DNA of 64,000 bases, taken from assembly GCF_046197875.1 (NCBI RefSeq), contig NZ_CP166991.1, forward strand, positions 1,612,001 to 1,676,000, in the 5' to 3' direction. The notes under the pieces are model-generated. The model ran no database searches. It saw nothing but the letters and a program-made list of their open reading frames with translations, and was not told the DNA's origin. Shown here one piece after another: positions 53,900 to 61,909 of this stretch (position 1 is the stretch's first letter; every line of letters begins with the position of its first letter). The DNA is from Methanobrevibacter_A acididurans. GTDB lineage: Archaea > Methanobacteriota > Methanobacteria > Methanobacteriales > Methanobacteriaceae. Both the position numbers and the translations under genes were made by a program.

Positions 53900-54907
53900 T
53901 TACTGTAAAACAAAATTTAAATTATAATTACAATTTAAACATTTATTATCCTTTATTTTATTTAAATTTTCTATAGAATACCCATTACGTTTTATTAAAA
54001 GTTCACCACAATTTGGACAATATGTATTTTGACTTTGAGAAATATTACCAATATACACATACTCTAACCCCTTTTTTTTAGCTATTTCTTTAGCTTTAAT
54101 TAAACTTTTAATAGGTGTTGGTTTAATATTTTTCATTCTATAATAAGGAAAAAATCTTGAAAAGTGAATTGGGACTTCTTTACCTAATTCATTTATTATA
54201 AAATCTGTTAAACCTTCTAACATTTCTTCAGAATCATTACAATTTGGGATAATTAAATTTGTTATTTCAATATGGTTTCCATTTTTATAAATTTTTTTTA
54301 TATTATCTAATATTGGATCTAATTTTGCATTACACACTTTTTTATAGAATTCATCGCTCATTGATTTTAAATCAACATTAAAAGCATCTATATTAGGCAA
54401 TATATAATTCAATGCTTCATCACTCATAAAACCATTTGTGATAAAAATATTTTTTAAATTGAAATTTTTAGAAAATTGAGCAGTATCTTGAGCATATTGT
54501 AACTGTAATGTAGGTTCATTGTAAGTCCAAGCAATTGATGGACATTGATAATCAAGTGCAATTTCAGCAAGGTCTTTTGGCAAAATATCATTTCCTATGA
54601 ATTTTTCACCATTATTTTGTGAAAGAGTATAGTTCTGACAGTTCATACATGACATATTACATGAAAAGTTCCCCACTGAAAAAGAATTTGATCCTGGTAA
54701 AAAATGATACAGTGGCTTTTTTTCTATTGGATCTATATTATATGAAGATATTTTACCATAATTTAAAGTATATAAATTACCTTTAATATTTTTTTGAGTT
54801 TTACAAAAACCATAACAATTTTCTTTAATCTTACACATTCTAAAACATAAACAACATTGAACATTATTATTTAATAATTTTTTATAAAATAAAGACTCTT
54901 TTTTCAT
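53900..54907 (-). CDS. AmmeMemoRadiSam-type radical SAM protein
   Basis: A 335-aa radical SAM protein. The cluster motif C-x3-C-x2-C reads CNMSCMNC at residues 83-90. An N-terminal Cys-rich segment (CCLCFRMCKIKENCYGFC, 18-35) and a C-terminal zinc ribbon (CPNCGELL ... CLNCNYNL) flank it. IAWTYNEPTLQLQYAQDTA, NIFITNGFMSDEAL, AFNVDLKSM and IHFSRFFPYYRM are like pyruvate formate-lyase activase relatives of the AMMECR1-Memo-radical SAM group. In other organisms it sits with AMMECR1 and Memo genes; neither is here. Its reaction is not known. AGGGGGAATATAAT precedes the ATG, and thiL ends 12 bp upstream. Confidence 0.82.
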   Translation of the reverse strand: MKKESLFYKKLLNNNVQCCLCFRMCKIKENCYGFCKTQKNIKGNLYTLNYGKISSYNIDPIEKKPLYHFLPGSNSFSVGNFSCNMSCMNCQNYTLSQNNGEKFIGNDILPKDLAEIALDYQCPSIAWTYNEPTLQLQYAQDTAQFSKNFNLKNIFITNGFMSDEALNYILPNIDAFNVDLKSMSDEFYKKVCNAKLDPILDNIKKIYKNGNHIEITNLIIPNCNDSEEMLEGLTDFIINELGKEVPIHFSRFFPYYRMKNIKPTPIKSLIKAKEIAKKKGLEYVYIGNISQSQNTYCPNCGELLIKRNGYSIENLNKIKDNKCLNCNYNLNFVLQ

Positions 54908-54919
54908 ATTATATTCCCC

Positions 54920-55927
54920 CTATTTTAAATGTTCATAACCCTTTCTAGATAATGTTTCAACATCCCCATTTAAATAAACAATTTCTATTTTATTTAAATC
55001 ATTGATTTCACCTATAACATAGAAATCCATGAGTTTAGCTAAATCATCAACTAAATTTTTATCAAGTGTAAATAATAATTCAAAATCTTCACCAACATTA
55101 AAAAATAATTTTAAAGGATTTTGATTTATTTTATTAGATAATTTAATAAAATCTTCACCCATTGGTAATTTAGATTCATAAATTTTAATACCGTGGTTAG
55201 ATGAGTGTTTTAAATGATCTGCATCAAATACTTCATATAACTCTTCAGATAAACCATCAGTAATATCAGTAGCAGAACTTGCAAAATTTTTTAAAATTTG
55301 ACCTTCATGTATTTTAGCTATAGGATTTAATGCTTTAGAAATAGCTAAATTTTCTAAATCATTATCAGTTCCATGAAATTCATTTAATAATTCGAATCCT
55401 AAAGCCGCTAATCCTAATTTACCTGTAATTGCAACTAAATCTCCATTTTTAAATCCTGATTTTAACAATTGTTTATTTTTATCAACTTTTCCTAAAGCAG
55501 TACCTGAAAGTATAATTTCATCTGACTCATTAGTATCACCACCAATTAATGGAAGATTATAATAGTTACATGCATATATTACCCCATCCACTATTTCATC
55601 AAAATCAGACAATTTTAACATTTTTGGAATAGCCATACTTAATAAAAATCCTATAGGCTCTCCACCCATTGCAGCAATATCACTAACATTAACTGTTACT
55701 ACTTTAAATCCCATTTGAAAATGTGACATTTGTTTTGGAAAATGAAGAGATTGAATTTGCATATCTGATGTTGCTATCAAATGATTAGTGTTAATATTTA
55801 ATACTGCTGCATCATCCCCTAAATAATTTTTAAAAGATAAATTAGAATTCATATTATTTTTATTTATAATACGATTAATTAATTCTTTTTCACCAATTGC
55901 TGACACATTTAAAGACTTATATTCCAT
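54920..55927 (-). CDS. thiL: Thiamine-monophosphate kinase
   Basis: Makes thiamine diphosphate from the monophosphate using ATP. A 335-aa protein of the PurM/ThiL fold with GEKELINRIINK, LGDDAAVLNIN, ATSDMQIQSLHFP, GFKVVTVNVSDIAAMGGEPIGFLLSMAIP, IIGGDTNES-type LPLIGGDTNESDEI, ATDITDGLSEELYEV and FNVGEDFELLFTLD. Length is usual. No ribosome binding site is seen before the ATG, and an AT-rich TATA-like stretch lies about 25 bp upstream, so the transcript may be leaderless. It is followed closely by the radical SAM gene. Confidence 0.93.
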   Translation of the reverse strand: MEYKSLNVSAIGEKELINRIINKNNMNSNLSFKNYLGDDAAVLNINTNHLIATSDMQIQSLHFPKQMSHFQMGFKVVTVNVSDIAAMGGEPIGFLLSMAIPKMLKLSDFDEIVDGVIYACNYYNLPLIGGDTNESDEIILSGTALGKVDKNKQLLKSGFKNGDLVAITGKLGLAALGFELLNEFHGTDNDLENLAISKALNPIAKIHEGQILKNFASSATDITDGLSEELYEVFDADHLKHSSNHGIKIYESKLPMGEDFIKLSNKINQNPLKLFFNVGEDFELLFTLDKNLVDDLAKLMDFYVIGEINDLNKIEIVYLNGDVETLSRKGYEHLK

Positions 55928-56157
55928 ATTATTATATTTATATTTAAATTAAATAAATTTTTTTGCAGAAAAAAATATTGTTATTTTCATCAAATATACG
56001 CAATTTAAATTCTAAATAAAAATATTTGATTATTATATTAAGAAAGAGAAATGAAAAAAATTTAAGAAAGGTATATAATATGTAAATTAATATTAAAAAA
56101 TAGTATAGAATTAAATAAAAAAATATTCCTAAAAAAATTAAAAATTATTGAATAGAT

Positions 56158-56622
56158 TTAATTATGTAATGCTTCATCTACTCTTTTTTGAATAATTTTT
56201 ACAATTAAAGGATCTGCTCCTAAAGGGTCTGTGAAAATAATTTCACCATCAAAATCAACTTTTTCAATATCATGATGATGATTGTGTGCATGATGATGAT
56301 GTTCGCCTATTTCAACTTTATTATTATCCAATTCTAAATTTTCATCTACTAAACCTAATATTTTAGGAATATCCCGTTTAGTATGTAATCCATGTGCAAT
56401 AAAAACTGGAACAACAATTATTCGTTGAATATTAGTATTATCAGTTAAATTAGCTACTGCTTGAGGAATATTTGGTTTTCGCATTTCCATAAAACCAATT
56501 TCAACTTTATTATTAGTAGTTTTCCGATACATATCTGCTAATTCATTAATGACTTCTTCCCCATGATTTAATCTACTTCCATGAGATAATAATAAAATTC
56601 CAGTTTCAATATCAGAGCTCAT
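56158..56622 (-). CDS. cfbA: Single-domain sirohydrochlorin chelatase with His-rich segment (CfbA/CbiX-S)
   Basis: A 154-aa protein of the short CbiX family. In methanogens CfbA inserts nickel (or cobalt) into sirohydrochlorin, the first committed step toward coenzyme F430. Catalytic histidines lie in GILLLSHGSRLNHG and VFIAHGLHTKRDIP. A His-rich stretch (EHHHHAHNHHHD) near residue 115 probably binds metal. Opening ATG at 56622 follows AAGGTTGAAA. The longer frame starts from TTG at 56628. It overlaps the upstream two-domain paralogue by 11 bases, so translation is likely coupled. Confidence 0.88.
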   Translation of the reverse strand: MSSDIETGILLLSHGSRLNHGEEVINELADMYRKTTNNKVEIGFMEMRKPNIPQAVANLTDNTNIQRIIVVPVFIAHGLHTKRDIPKILGLVDENLELDNNKVEIGEHHHHAHNHHHDIEKVDFDGEIIFTDPLGADPLIVKIIQKRVDEALHN

Positions 56623-57559
56623 TTTCAACCTTCTTTTTTAAGATATCTATTAGTACATCATCAGAACCTATTGGTTCAGGATATAAAACTTCACCATCAA
56701 AATTTATTTTATTTAAGTTATGATGATGATTGTGTGCGTGATTGTGTTCATGATCATGATGATTTTCTAGTAAACCTAAAATTGTTGGTATATCATGAGT
56801 AGTGTGCATTCCTGGAGCAATAAATATAGGAACAACCACTAATCTATCTATAAAATTATTTGACAATAATTTATTAATTGATGTTGGAATATCTGGTTCT
56901 ACAAGTTCCATGAATCCAAAAGTATTTGGGTATTGTGTTGATTCATTGAATTGTTTATGAACTTCAGTAATAAATTCTTTATTATATTTTAATCTACTTC
57001 CATGACTAACTAATAATATTCCTGTTTTTGAATTTTTATCTAATTTTGAATTAGATAATGCATTATTTATTCTATCATTAATAATGATTTGAAGAGATTT
57101 ATCAGGACCTATAGGTTGTAATAAAGTAATTTCACCATCAAAGTTTATAGTTTCTAAATCATGCAAATAATGACCTTCAGGATAATTACCATCGGGACAT
57201 CTTGGATCTTTTTCTAACGGATTTAATCCTAAAATAGTAGGAATATCAATTTTAGTATGTATTCCAGGAGCTAAAAAAACTGGGACTGCAATAATATTAG
57301 TCAAAGTTGGGTTTCTTTCTATTAAATTATTAATAGCTTGAGGAAGTGATGGTTTAGCTACTTTCATATATCCAACTTCAGCATCGAATCCTGAAACTTC
57401 TTTATATTTATTACATATTTCTGTAAAAACTTGTTCAGAATAAGGCAAAGTGCTTCCATGACTTATTAACAAAATAGCAGTGTTATTTTTTGCTTTTTTA
57501 TTTGTTTTTTCTAAAGTTTTAGAATCTAAATTATTTTGAAGGTTTGAACTTGAATCCAT
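56612..57559 (-). CDS. Two-domain CbiX-like chelatase with His-rich segment
   Basis: A 315-aa protein with two CbiX-type domains. Domain 1 has ILLISHGSTLPYSEQVF and VFLAPGIHTKIDIPTILGL; domain 2 has ILLVSHGSRLKYNKEF and IFIAPGMHTTHDIPTILGL. Both keep the SHGS histidine and the G-x-HT histidine, so both could be active. Domain 2 also carries a His-rich run (NHHDHEHNHAHNHHH); domain 1 has none at that place. GGAGTAATTTCTT precedes the ATG, and its start overlaps the DUF35 gene by 29 bases. It may be the cobalt enzyme of B12 synthesis beside a nickel-specific CfbA, but this is inference. Confidence 0.83.
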   Translation of the reverse strand: MDSSSNLQNNLDSKTLEKTNKKAKNNTAILLISHGSTLPYSEQVFTEICNKYKEVSGFDAEVGYMKVAKPSLPQAINNLIERNPTLTNIIAVPVFLAPGIHTKIDIPTILGLNPLEKDPRCPDGNYPEGHYLHDLETINFDGEITLLQPIGPDKSLQIIINDRINNALSNSKLDKNSKTGILLVSHGSRLKYNKEFITEVHKQFNESTQYPNTFGFMELVEPDIPTSINKLLSNNFIDRLVVVPIFIAPGMHTTHDIPTILGLLENHHDHEHNHAHNHHHNLNKINFDGEVLYPEPIGSDDVLIDILKKKVENEL

Positions 57560-57929
57560 AAGAAATTACTCCGTCTTGGCCATCTTCACGTATTTTTCTA
57601 AATACCATTTCAACGGAATCGCCGATTTTTAATTTATCAACGTCACAATCTACTAATTGAGCTGTTAATTTTGCTCCTTCTTCTAATTCTATTATAGCTA
57701 CAGCATAAGGAGATAATTTTTTAAAGTCATCTGTAGGTGTTCTAACTACAGAGAAACTATATATTTTTCCTTTTCCTGAAAATTTAAAACTTTCTATTTT
57801 TCCTTTTCTTCTGCAATCGGGACAGATTACTCTTGATGGAAAGAATACTCTACCACAATTCATACATTTTGATCCAACAAGATTATATCTTTGTTGAATA
57901 TGACGCCATGTTCTAACAGTATCAGACAT
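57531..57929 (-). CDS. DUF35 zinc-ribbon/OB-fold protein
   Basis: A 132-aa protein with an N-terminal helix (TVRTWRHIQQRYNLVGS), a rubredoxin-like zinc ribbon (CMNCGRVFFPSRVICPDC) and an OB fold (GKIYSFSVVRTPTDDFKKLSPYAVAIIEL). In archaea this family bridges acetoacetyl-CoA thiolase and HMG-CoA synthase in the first steps of isoprenoid synthesis, usually from one operon with them. Here the partners are absent and the gene instead overlaps a chelatase gene. The same strand carries a GGAGG site 5 bases before the ATG. Whether it still serves HMG-CoA synthesis cannot be told from the window. Confidence 0.85.
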   Translation of the reverse strand: MSDTVRTWRHIQQRYNLVGSKCMNCGRVFFPSRVICPDCRRKGKIESFKFSGKGKIYSFSVVRTPTDDFKKLSPYAVAIIELEEGAKLTAQLVDCDVDKLKIGDSVEMVFRKIREDGQDGVISYGFKFKPSK

Positions 57930-58098
57930 TTAATTCCTCCAATATTATAATTTTAAATTTTTAATTAATTATATTAATTTTATTATCTATTTTCTATTAA
58001 ATTAATATAACTATTTTTATTAAATAATTTAAAAAAATTTAGTAATACTTTTTATATTTTTATTGTTACATTATAGATTTAATTTAATATTATATAAA

Positions 58099-59409
58099 TT
58101 ATATTGTAAATAAACCTAAAATCAACATTGCTGCAACAATTAACATTAAAGTAGAAATTGAATCGGTCATACTAGTAGATAATGGAATAACAATATTATC
58201 AGGATCTAAACCTTTTCTATAAGATATTGTGGATATATTGAAAACTACAAATATCATTATTAAAATCATCGCCATACCAGCTAAAAAACTAATAGTAGCA
58301 ATATTTAAAAACCCAACTCCATTAATTCCAAGGATTAATGAAGAAGAATCAGCTAATATTCCAATTACAGGATAAATAATAATAGCTAAAATAAGAATAA
58401 TTCCAAAATTTTTTAAAGCATTAGAACCTGGCTTACGTGAAGGTTCAATTAAACCTAAATGTAATCCTGAAGATAATCTTGCACCTAAAATACTAACTAA
58501 ATTACCACTTTCTCCAGAAAATAAAGGAACTAAAGTTAATAAACTTGGATTAGATAATAAAGTTTCTGCTGAACTATTTAAAATACCACCAGAAATACTA
58601 CCTAAAATAGAACAAATAAATAAAACTGGTGTTGATTGTTTAACAATTGTTCCAATTTTATCATTTGATTTAAATCCATAACAAATCCCAATAATAGCAA
58701 TTATTACAGCCAATATAGCAATTATATTTCTTAAAACAGTTATATTATGAAAACTAGATAATAAAAGAACTGATAGTATTATAGATGGTAAAGTAAAAAG
58801 ATCACCAAATGCGGCAATTAATGGAGTAGTAATATTATCAGGATCCCAACCATGTTGAAAACTTTTTAATGAAATTAGCATTGAAAGAGGAAGCATGATT
58901 ACACTAGATATAAGGCCTGCAAAGAATGATATTAATATAAAATCAAAAATTGACATGCTAGGTAAATTAAAAATTACACATAATATCTTTGTAATAAATG
59001 CTAAACATATAGATAATGTCATTGTTAATATCATAGAGGATATTATATTTTGACTTAAAATTTTAGATTTTTCAATTTTAGGAGGTAACATACCAATGTT
59101 TAAATCAGTGCCTAATCTTGAACCAAATGATCCAAAAATATTACCTCTCATACCAATAGCTCCTGGAACTAAAGTTAATAAACCTGGCCAAGCCGCTAAG
59201 TAAGAAGTCATGTTTCCTAAAATTAAACCAGCGCATAAATCTCCAATAGCACATATTATTAATGCTAATAAACTTTGTTTAATTATAGAGTAAGAAAATT
59301 TAAAAAAATTATTATCTTTAATTACATTTTGATTTATAAAATGCGGAGTAGATTTTGTTAAATTGGTGATAGATTGACGTATCTTCATCAATAGACTTAT
59401 TTTCTTCAC
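58099..59409 (-). CDS. MgtE/SLC41-type divalent cation transporter
   Basis: An integral membrane protein of about 436 aa made of two repeated MgtE-like membrane domains. Repeats are recognisable from LAAWPGLLTLVPGAIGMRGNI / PSLLTLVPLFSGESGNLVSIL, GSRLGTDLNIG / GARLSSGLHLG, and GWDPDNITTPLIAAFGDLFTLP / GLDPDNIVIPLSTSMTDSISTL. It lacks the cytoplasmic N and CBS domains of bacterial MgtE. Mg2+ or another divalent cation is the likely substrate. The start is uncertain: GTG at 59409 has GGTGA five bases upstream and was chosen, while GTG 59418 and ATG 59388 are open. The PhoU/TrkA-C gene upstream probably supplies the missing regulatory part. Confidence 0.84.
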   Translation of the reverse strand: MKKISLLMKIRQSITNLTKSTPHFINQNVIKDNNFFKFSYSIIKQSLLALIICAIGDLCAGLILGNMTSYLAAWPGLLTLVPGAIGMRGNIFGSFGSRLGTDLNIGMLPPKIEKSKILSQNIISSMILTMTLSICLAFITKILCVIFNLPSMSIFDFILISFFAGLISSVIMLPLSMLISLKSFQHGWDPDNITTPLIAAFGDLFTLPSIILSVLLLSSFHNITVLRNIIAILAVIIAIIGICYGFKSNDKIGTIVKQSTPVLFICSILGSISGGILNSSAETLLSNPSLLTLVPLFSGESGNLVSILGARLSSGLHLGLIEPSRKPGSNALKNFGIILILAIIIYPVIGILADSSSLILGINGVGFLNIATISFLAGMAMILIMIFVVFNISTISYRKGLDPDNIVIPLSTSMTDSISTLMLIVAAMLILGLFTI

Positions 59410-59458
59410 CAATATCACCTACATACATTTTATCACTTTTTAATTTAAAAAATTAGTT

Positions 59459-60037
59459 TTATATTTCATCTAATGTTATTTCATTCTTAGCTAGTTTATT
59501 TAAAATATCATAACCTGCTTCTGTACCTTTAACTATAAGGACATCTCCTTCTAATATAATTGTATCCTTATTTGGACCATATATCCAAGTTAAATCTCTC
59601 CTAATAGATATAACTCGCATACCGGTGCGATTTGATAACAATATATTACCTAATGATTTATTTATTAAATCTGAACCAGATTCTATTTTCATCCTATAAA
59701 TATTTGTTTCAGAATCTTCCATAACCATTTTAAATACTGGATGAGGTTCAAATCCTTTAATAGATAAATCAGCTAAATCTTTAGCAGCATTACCTATTGT
59801 TTCAGCAGCTTCAGCTACTTCTAATAAAACGGTTAATTTTTCCGCATCTTCAACAGAACGAGAAGCTAATAATGATTGTTTTTTAATTTCATAATTTAAA
59901 CTATTAACCCTATCTTCAAGATTTAATACTTCTTCAGCAGCTTCTTTATTTTGAAAAAGAACAGAAGAATAAGCTAAATCAACCATAAGTTCCGACAGAT
60001 TTTTCATTTCTATTAATATATCTTTAACACTAGACAT
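59459..60037 (-). CDS. PhoU/TrkA-C regulatory protein of the cation transporter
   Basis: A 192-aa soluble protein. Residues 1-95 form a helical PhoU-like bundle (MKNLSELMVDLAYSSVLFQN, AEEVLNLEDRVNSLNYEIKK, VAEAAETIGNAAKDLADL). Residues about 110-190 are a TrkA-C/RCK-C domain (LGNILLSNRTGMRVISIRR, GPNKDTIILEGDVLIVKGTE), which binds small ligands. This two-domain arrangement is found next to transporters in methanogens, and here it is directly upstream of the MgtE-type permease, so it is likely its gating subunit. GGGG precedes the ATG, and cobJ ends 26 bp upstream. Confidence 0.82.
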   Translation of the reverse strand: MSSVKDILIEMKNLSELMVDLAYSSVLFQNKEAAEEVLNLEDRVNSLNYEIKKQSLLASRSVEDAEKLTVLLEVAEAAETIGNAAKDLADLSIKGFEPHPVFKMVMEDSETNIYRMKIESGSDLINKSLGNILLSNRTGMRVISIRRDLTWIYGPNKDTIILEGDVLIVKGTEAGYDILNKLAKNEITLDEI

Positions 60038-60062
60038 TAAATATCCCCAACATATAATTATA

Positions 60063-61130
60063 TTATAATTTCTTTGTTTTTAAAACACAATGACGACGAA
60101 GTTTTAATAATTCTTTCTTTTTACGATTTAAATCATCAACATCATTTACAATATCATTAAATTTTTTCTTAACACAATCAATTGCATCCTTCTCATGAAT
60201 CCATGTACAGTCTTCACAACTCCAAATATTCTTACCTTTAATCCACTTACCACCAGTAGATCCATCACCACATGGATAAAAAGGACAATAACAAAAATCA
60301 CAATTTTGACCATAATAATGACAAGGATAATATTCACATTCTAAATTTGGACCAACAGGTGTATTAGATTTAAAAAAATTATCATAAAAATTCCTAGATG
60401 AGGGATGAATATCATTTTTAATAGCATAACCTCTTGGAGTTACCATATACCCATCAGATAAATATGTTAATTTATTTCCAACAATTAAACAAGAAAACAT
60501 GTTAATATCTTCTTCGTCTAGATTAATTAATTTAACAATTTTGGTCTTAGAGGGATAAGATGTACTATCAACAATCCCTACTAAAGTATTAGATCCACGA
60601 ATATCTAGTAAAATTTTTTTAAATAATCTAAATGGTTCTTTACGAGATTTACTAATTGGATTATAAACTGCTATAATAAAATTTCCTTTTGCAGCATGCT
60701 CAATTTTATTTTGTATTTCAGATAATGGTGTTAAAAGATTACTTAAACTTATAGTAGCAAAATCATGTAAAGGAGCACCTAAAAGATCTGCAGAATAATT
60801 TAAAGCAGATACCCCTGGATAAACCCTAACATCTATATCCTCATATTTCCCAATTAATTGAAATATAAGATTAGCCATCCCATAAACTCCGGGATCACCT
60901 GAGCTTATTATAGCTACATTATTTCCTTCTAAGGTTTTTGAAATAGCTAGTTCTCCCCTAGCGACTTCATCTCCCATTCCTTTCTTTATAATTTCTTTTC
61001 CATCAATAAGGTCATTTATAGAATCTATATATTTTTTATAACCAATAATAACATTAGATTCTTTTAAAGCTTTAATAGCATTTAAAGTTATATCTCCTTT
61101 ACTTGGACCAATACCTATAATATTTAACAT
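60063..61130 (-). CDS. cobJ: Precorrin-3B/cobalt-factor III C17-methyltransferase fused to a Cys-rich domain
   Basis: Ring-contracting methyltransferase of cobalamin synthesis. Residues 1-235 are the tetrapyrrole methylase fold: LNIIGIGPSKGDITLNAIKAL, VIIGYKKYIDSI, AIISSGDPGVYGMANLIFQL, YPGVSALNYSADLLGAPLHDFATISLSN, IAVYNPISKSRKEPFRLF and GIVDSTSYPSKTKI. The last 100 residues carry a separate cysteine-rich small domain (CEYYPCHYYGQNCDFCYCPFYPCG, then CEDCTWIHEKDAIDC), likely to bind a metal cluster or zinc. This fusion is seen in methanogens. GAGG precedes the ATG. It is in a run with the surface protein upstream and the transporter pair downstream. Confidence 0.9.
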   Translation of the reverse strand: MLNIIGIGPSKGDITLNAIKALKESNVIIGYKKYIDSINDLIDGKEIIKKGMGDEVARGELAISKTLEGNNVAIISSGDPGVYGMANLIFQLIGKYEDIDVRVYPGVSALNYSADLLGAPLHDFATISLSNLLTPLSEIQNKIEHAAKGNFIIAVYNPISKSRKEPFRLFKKILLDIRGSNTLVGIVDSTSYPSKTKIVKLINLDEEDINMFSCLIVGNKLTYLSDGYMVTPRGYAIKNDIHPSSRNFYDNFFKSNTPVGPNLECEYYPCHYYGQNCDFCYCPFYPCGDGSTGGKWIKGKNIWSCEDCTWIHEKDAIDCVKKKFNDIVNDVDDLNRKKKELLKLRRHCVLKTKKL

Positions 61131-61154
61131 GTTAATAAACCTCTATCATGAAAA

Positions 61155-61673
61155 TTAAGAAGTTGTATTAGTCTCATTTTCATATAATTTTAAAATACTA
61201 GTAACTTTAATTGAATTTGTATCTACGACAACTCCTTTACTTGTTGCATTTGCTTGTGCAGTAGCAATTAATTTATAAGTCGGAGCTGTGCTTATTACTG
61301 TTTGGTTTGTAGAATTAGATGCAGCATAACCTACAGTGGTTATAGTAATATTTATTAAACCTGTATCATCAGTACTTTGTTGTGTGGTAGCTGTCATATT
61401 AGGAACACTAGCACCATCCACATTAGCAAGATTTGCTATCACCATAGCCGTGTCAACCTTATTAGTGATGTTTACTGAACTTGGATCTTTTATAACAATA
61501 TTTGTAATACTATGAGGATTTATAAATCCTGTTATGGTATTAACTTGTAAATCTATTAAACCCTTAACATTTGGAGCTTCAGAAGTTACAATAGTATATG
61601 AACTAAATAATCCAATTTCAAAAAAACCTAAGAAAAGAATTATTATTAGTAAAATTCTAAGTGGTCTTGACAT
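61155..61673 (-). CDS. Membrane-anchored surface protein rich in N-glycosylation sequons
   Basis: A 172-aa protein of unknown function. Residues 5-27 are one hydrophobic helix after a short positively charged start (MSRPLRILLIIILFLGFF), so it is either a signal anchor or an uncleaved signal. The rest is polar, rich in Thr, Ser and Asn, and should be outside the cell. It holds eight N-x-S/T sequons (at about 68, 92, 108, 120, 123, 142, 166 and 169). GTGAT precedes the ATG. It is 24 bp upstream of cobJ and diverges from the DP1 gene. I do not recognise a family. Confidence 0.7.
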   Translation of the reverse strand: MSRPLRILLIIILFLGFFEIGLFSSYTIVTSEAPNVKGLIDLQVNTITGFINPHSITNIVIKDPSSVNITNKVDTAMVIANLANVDGASVPNMTATTQQSTDDTGLINITITTVGYAASNSTNQTVISTAPTYKLIATAQANATSKGVVVDTNSIKVTSILKLYENETNTTS

Positions 61674-61909
61674 TTTATCACTACATTCTCTTTTAATTTA
61701 AAAATTAATATTTAAAATATTTTATAATAAAAATATAATAATAAATTATTTAGTATTATATCTAATATAATTTACTATTAATTTTATACGTAATTGAAAT
61801 TTTTATTAATGAAAAAAAATAAAGAAATAATAAGATATTTTTCTATTAAAACATTAAAATAAAAAATAAAAAATTTATATTAATATAAAAAAGGATTAAT
61901 TAGATTTAT

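Noticed and set aside
56270..56310. Poly-His stretches of the chelatase genes as sequencing or tag artefacts
   Set aside because: They use mixed CAT/CAC codons interspersed with other residues and occur at the same structural place in both genes.
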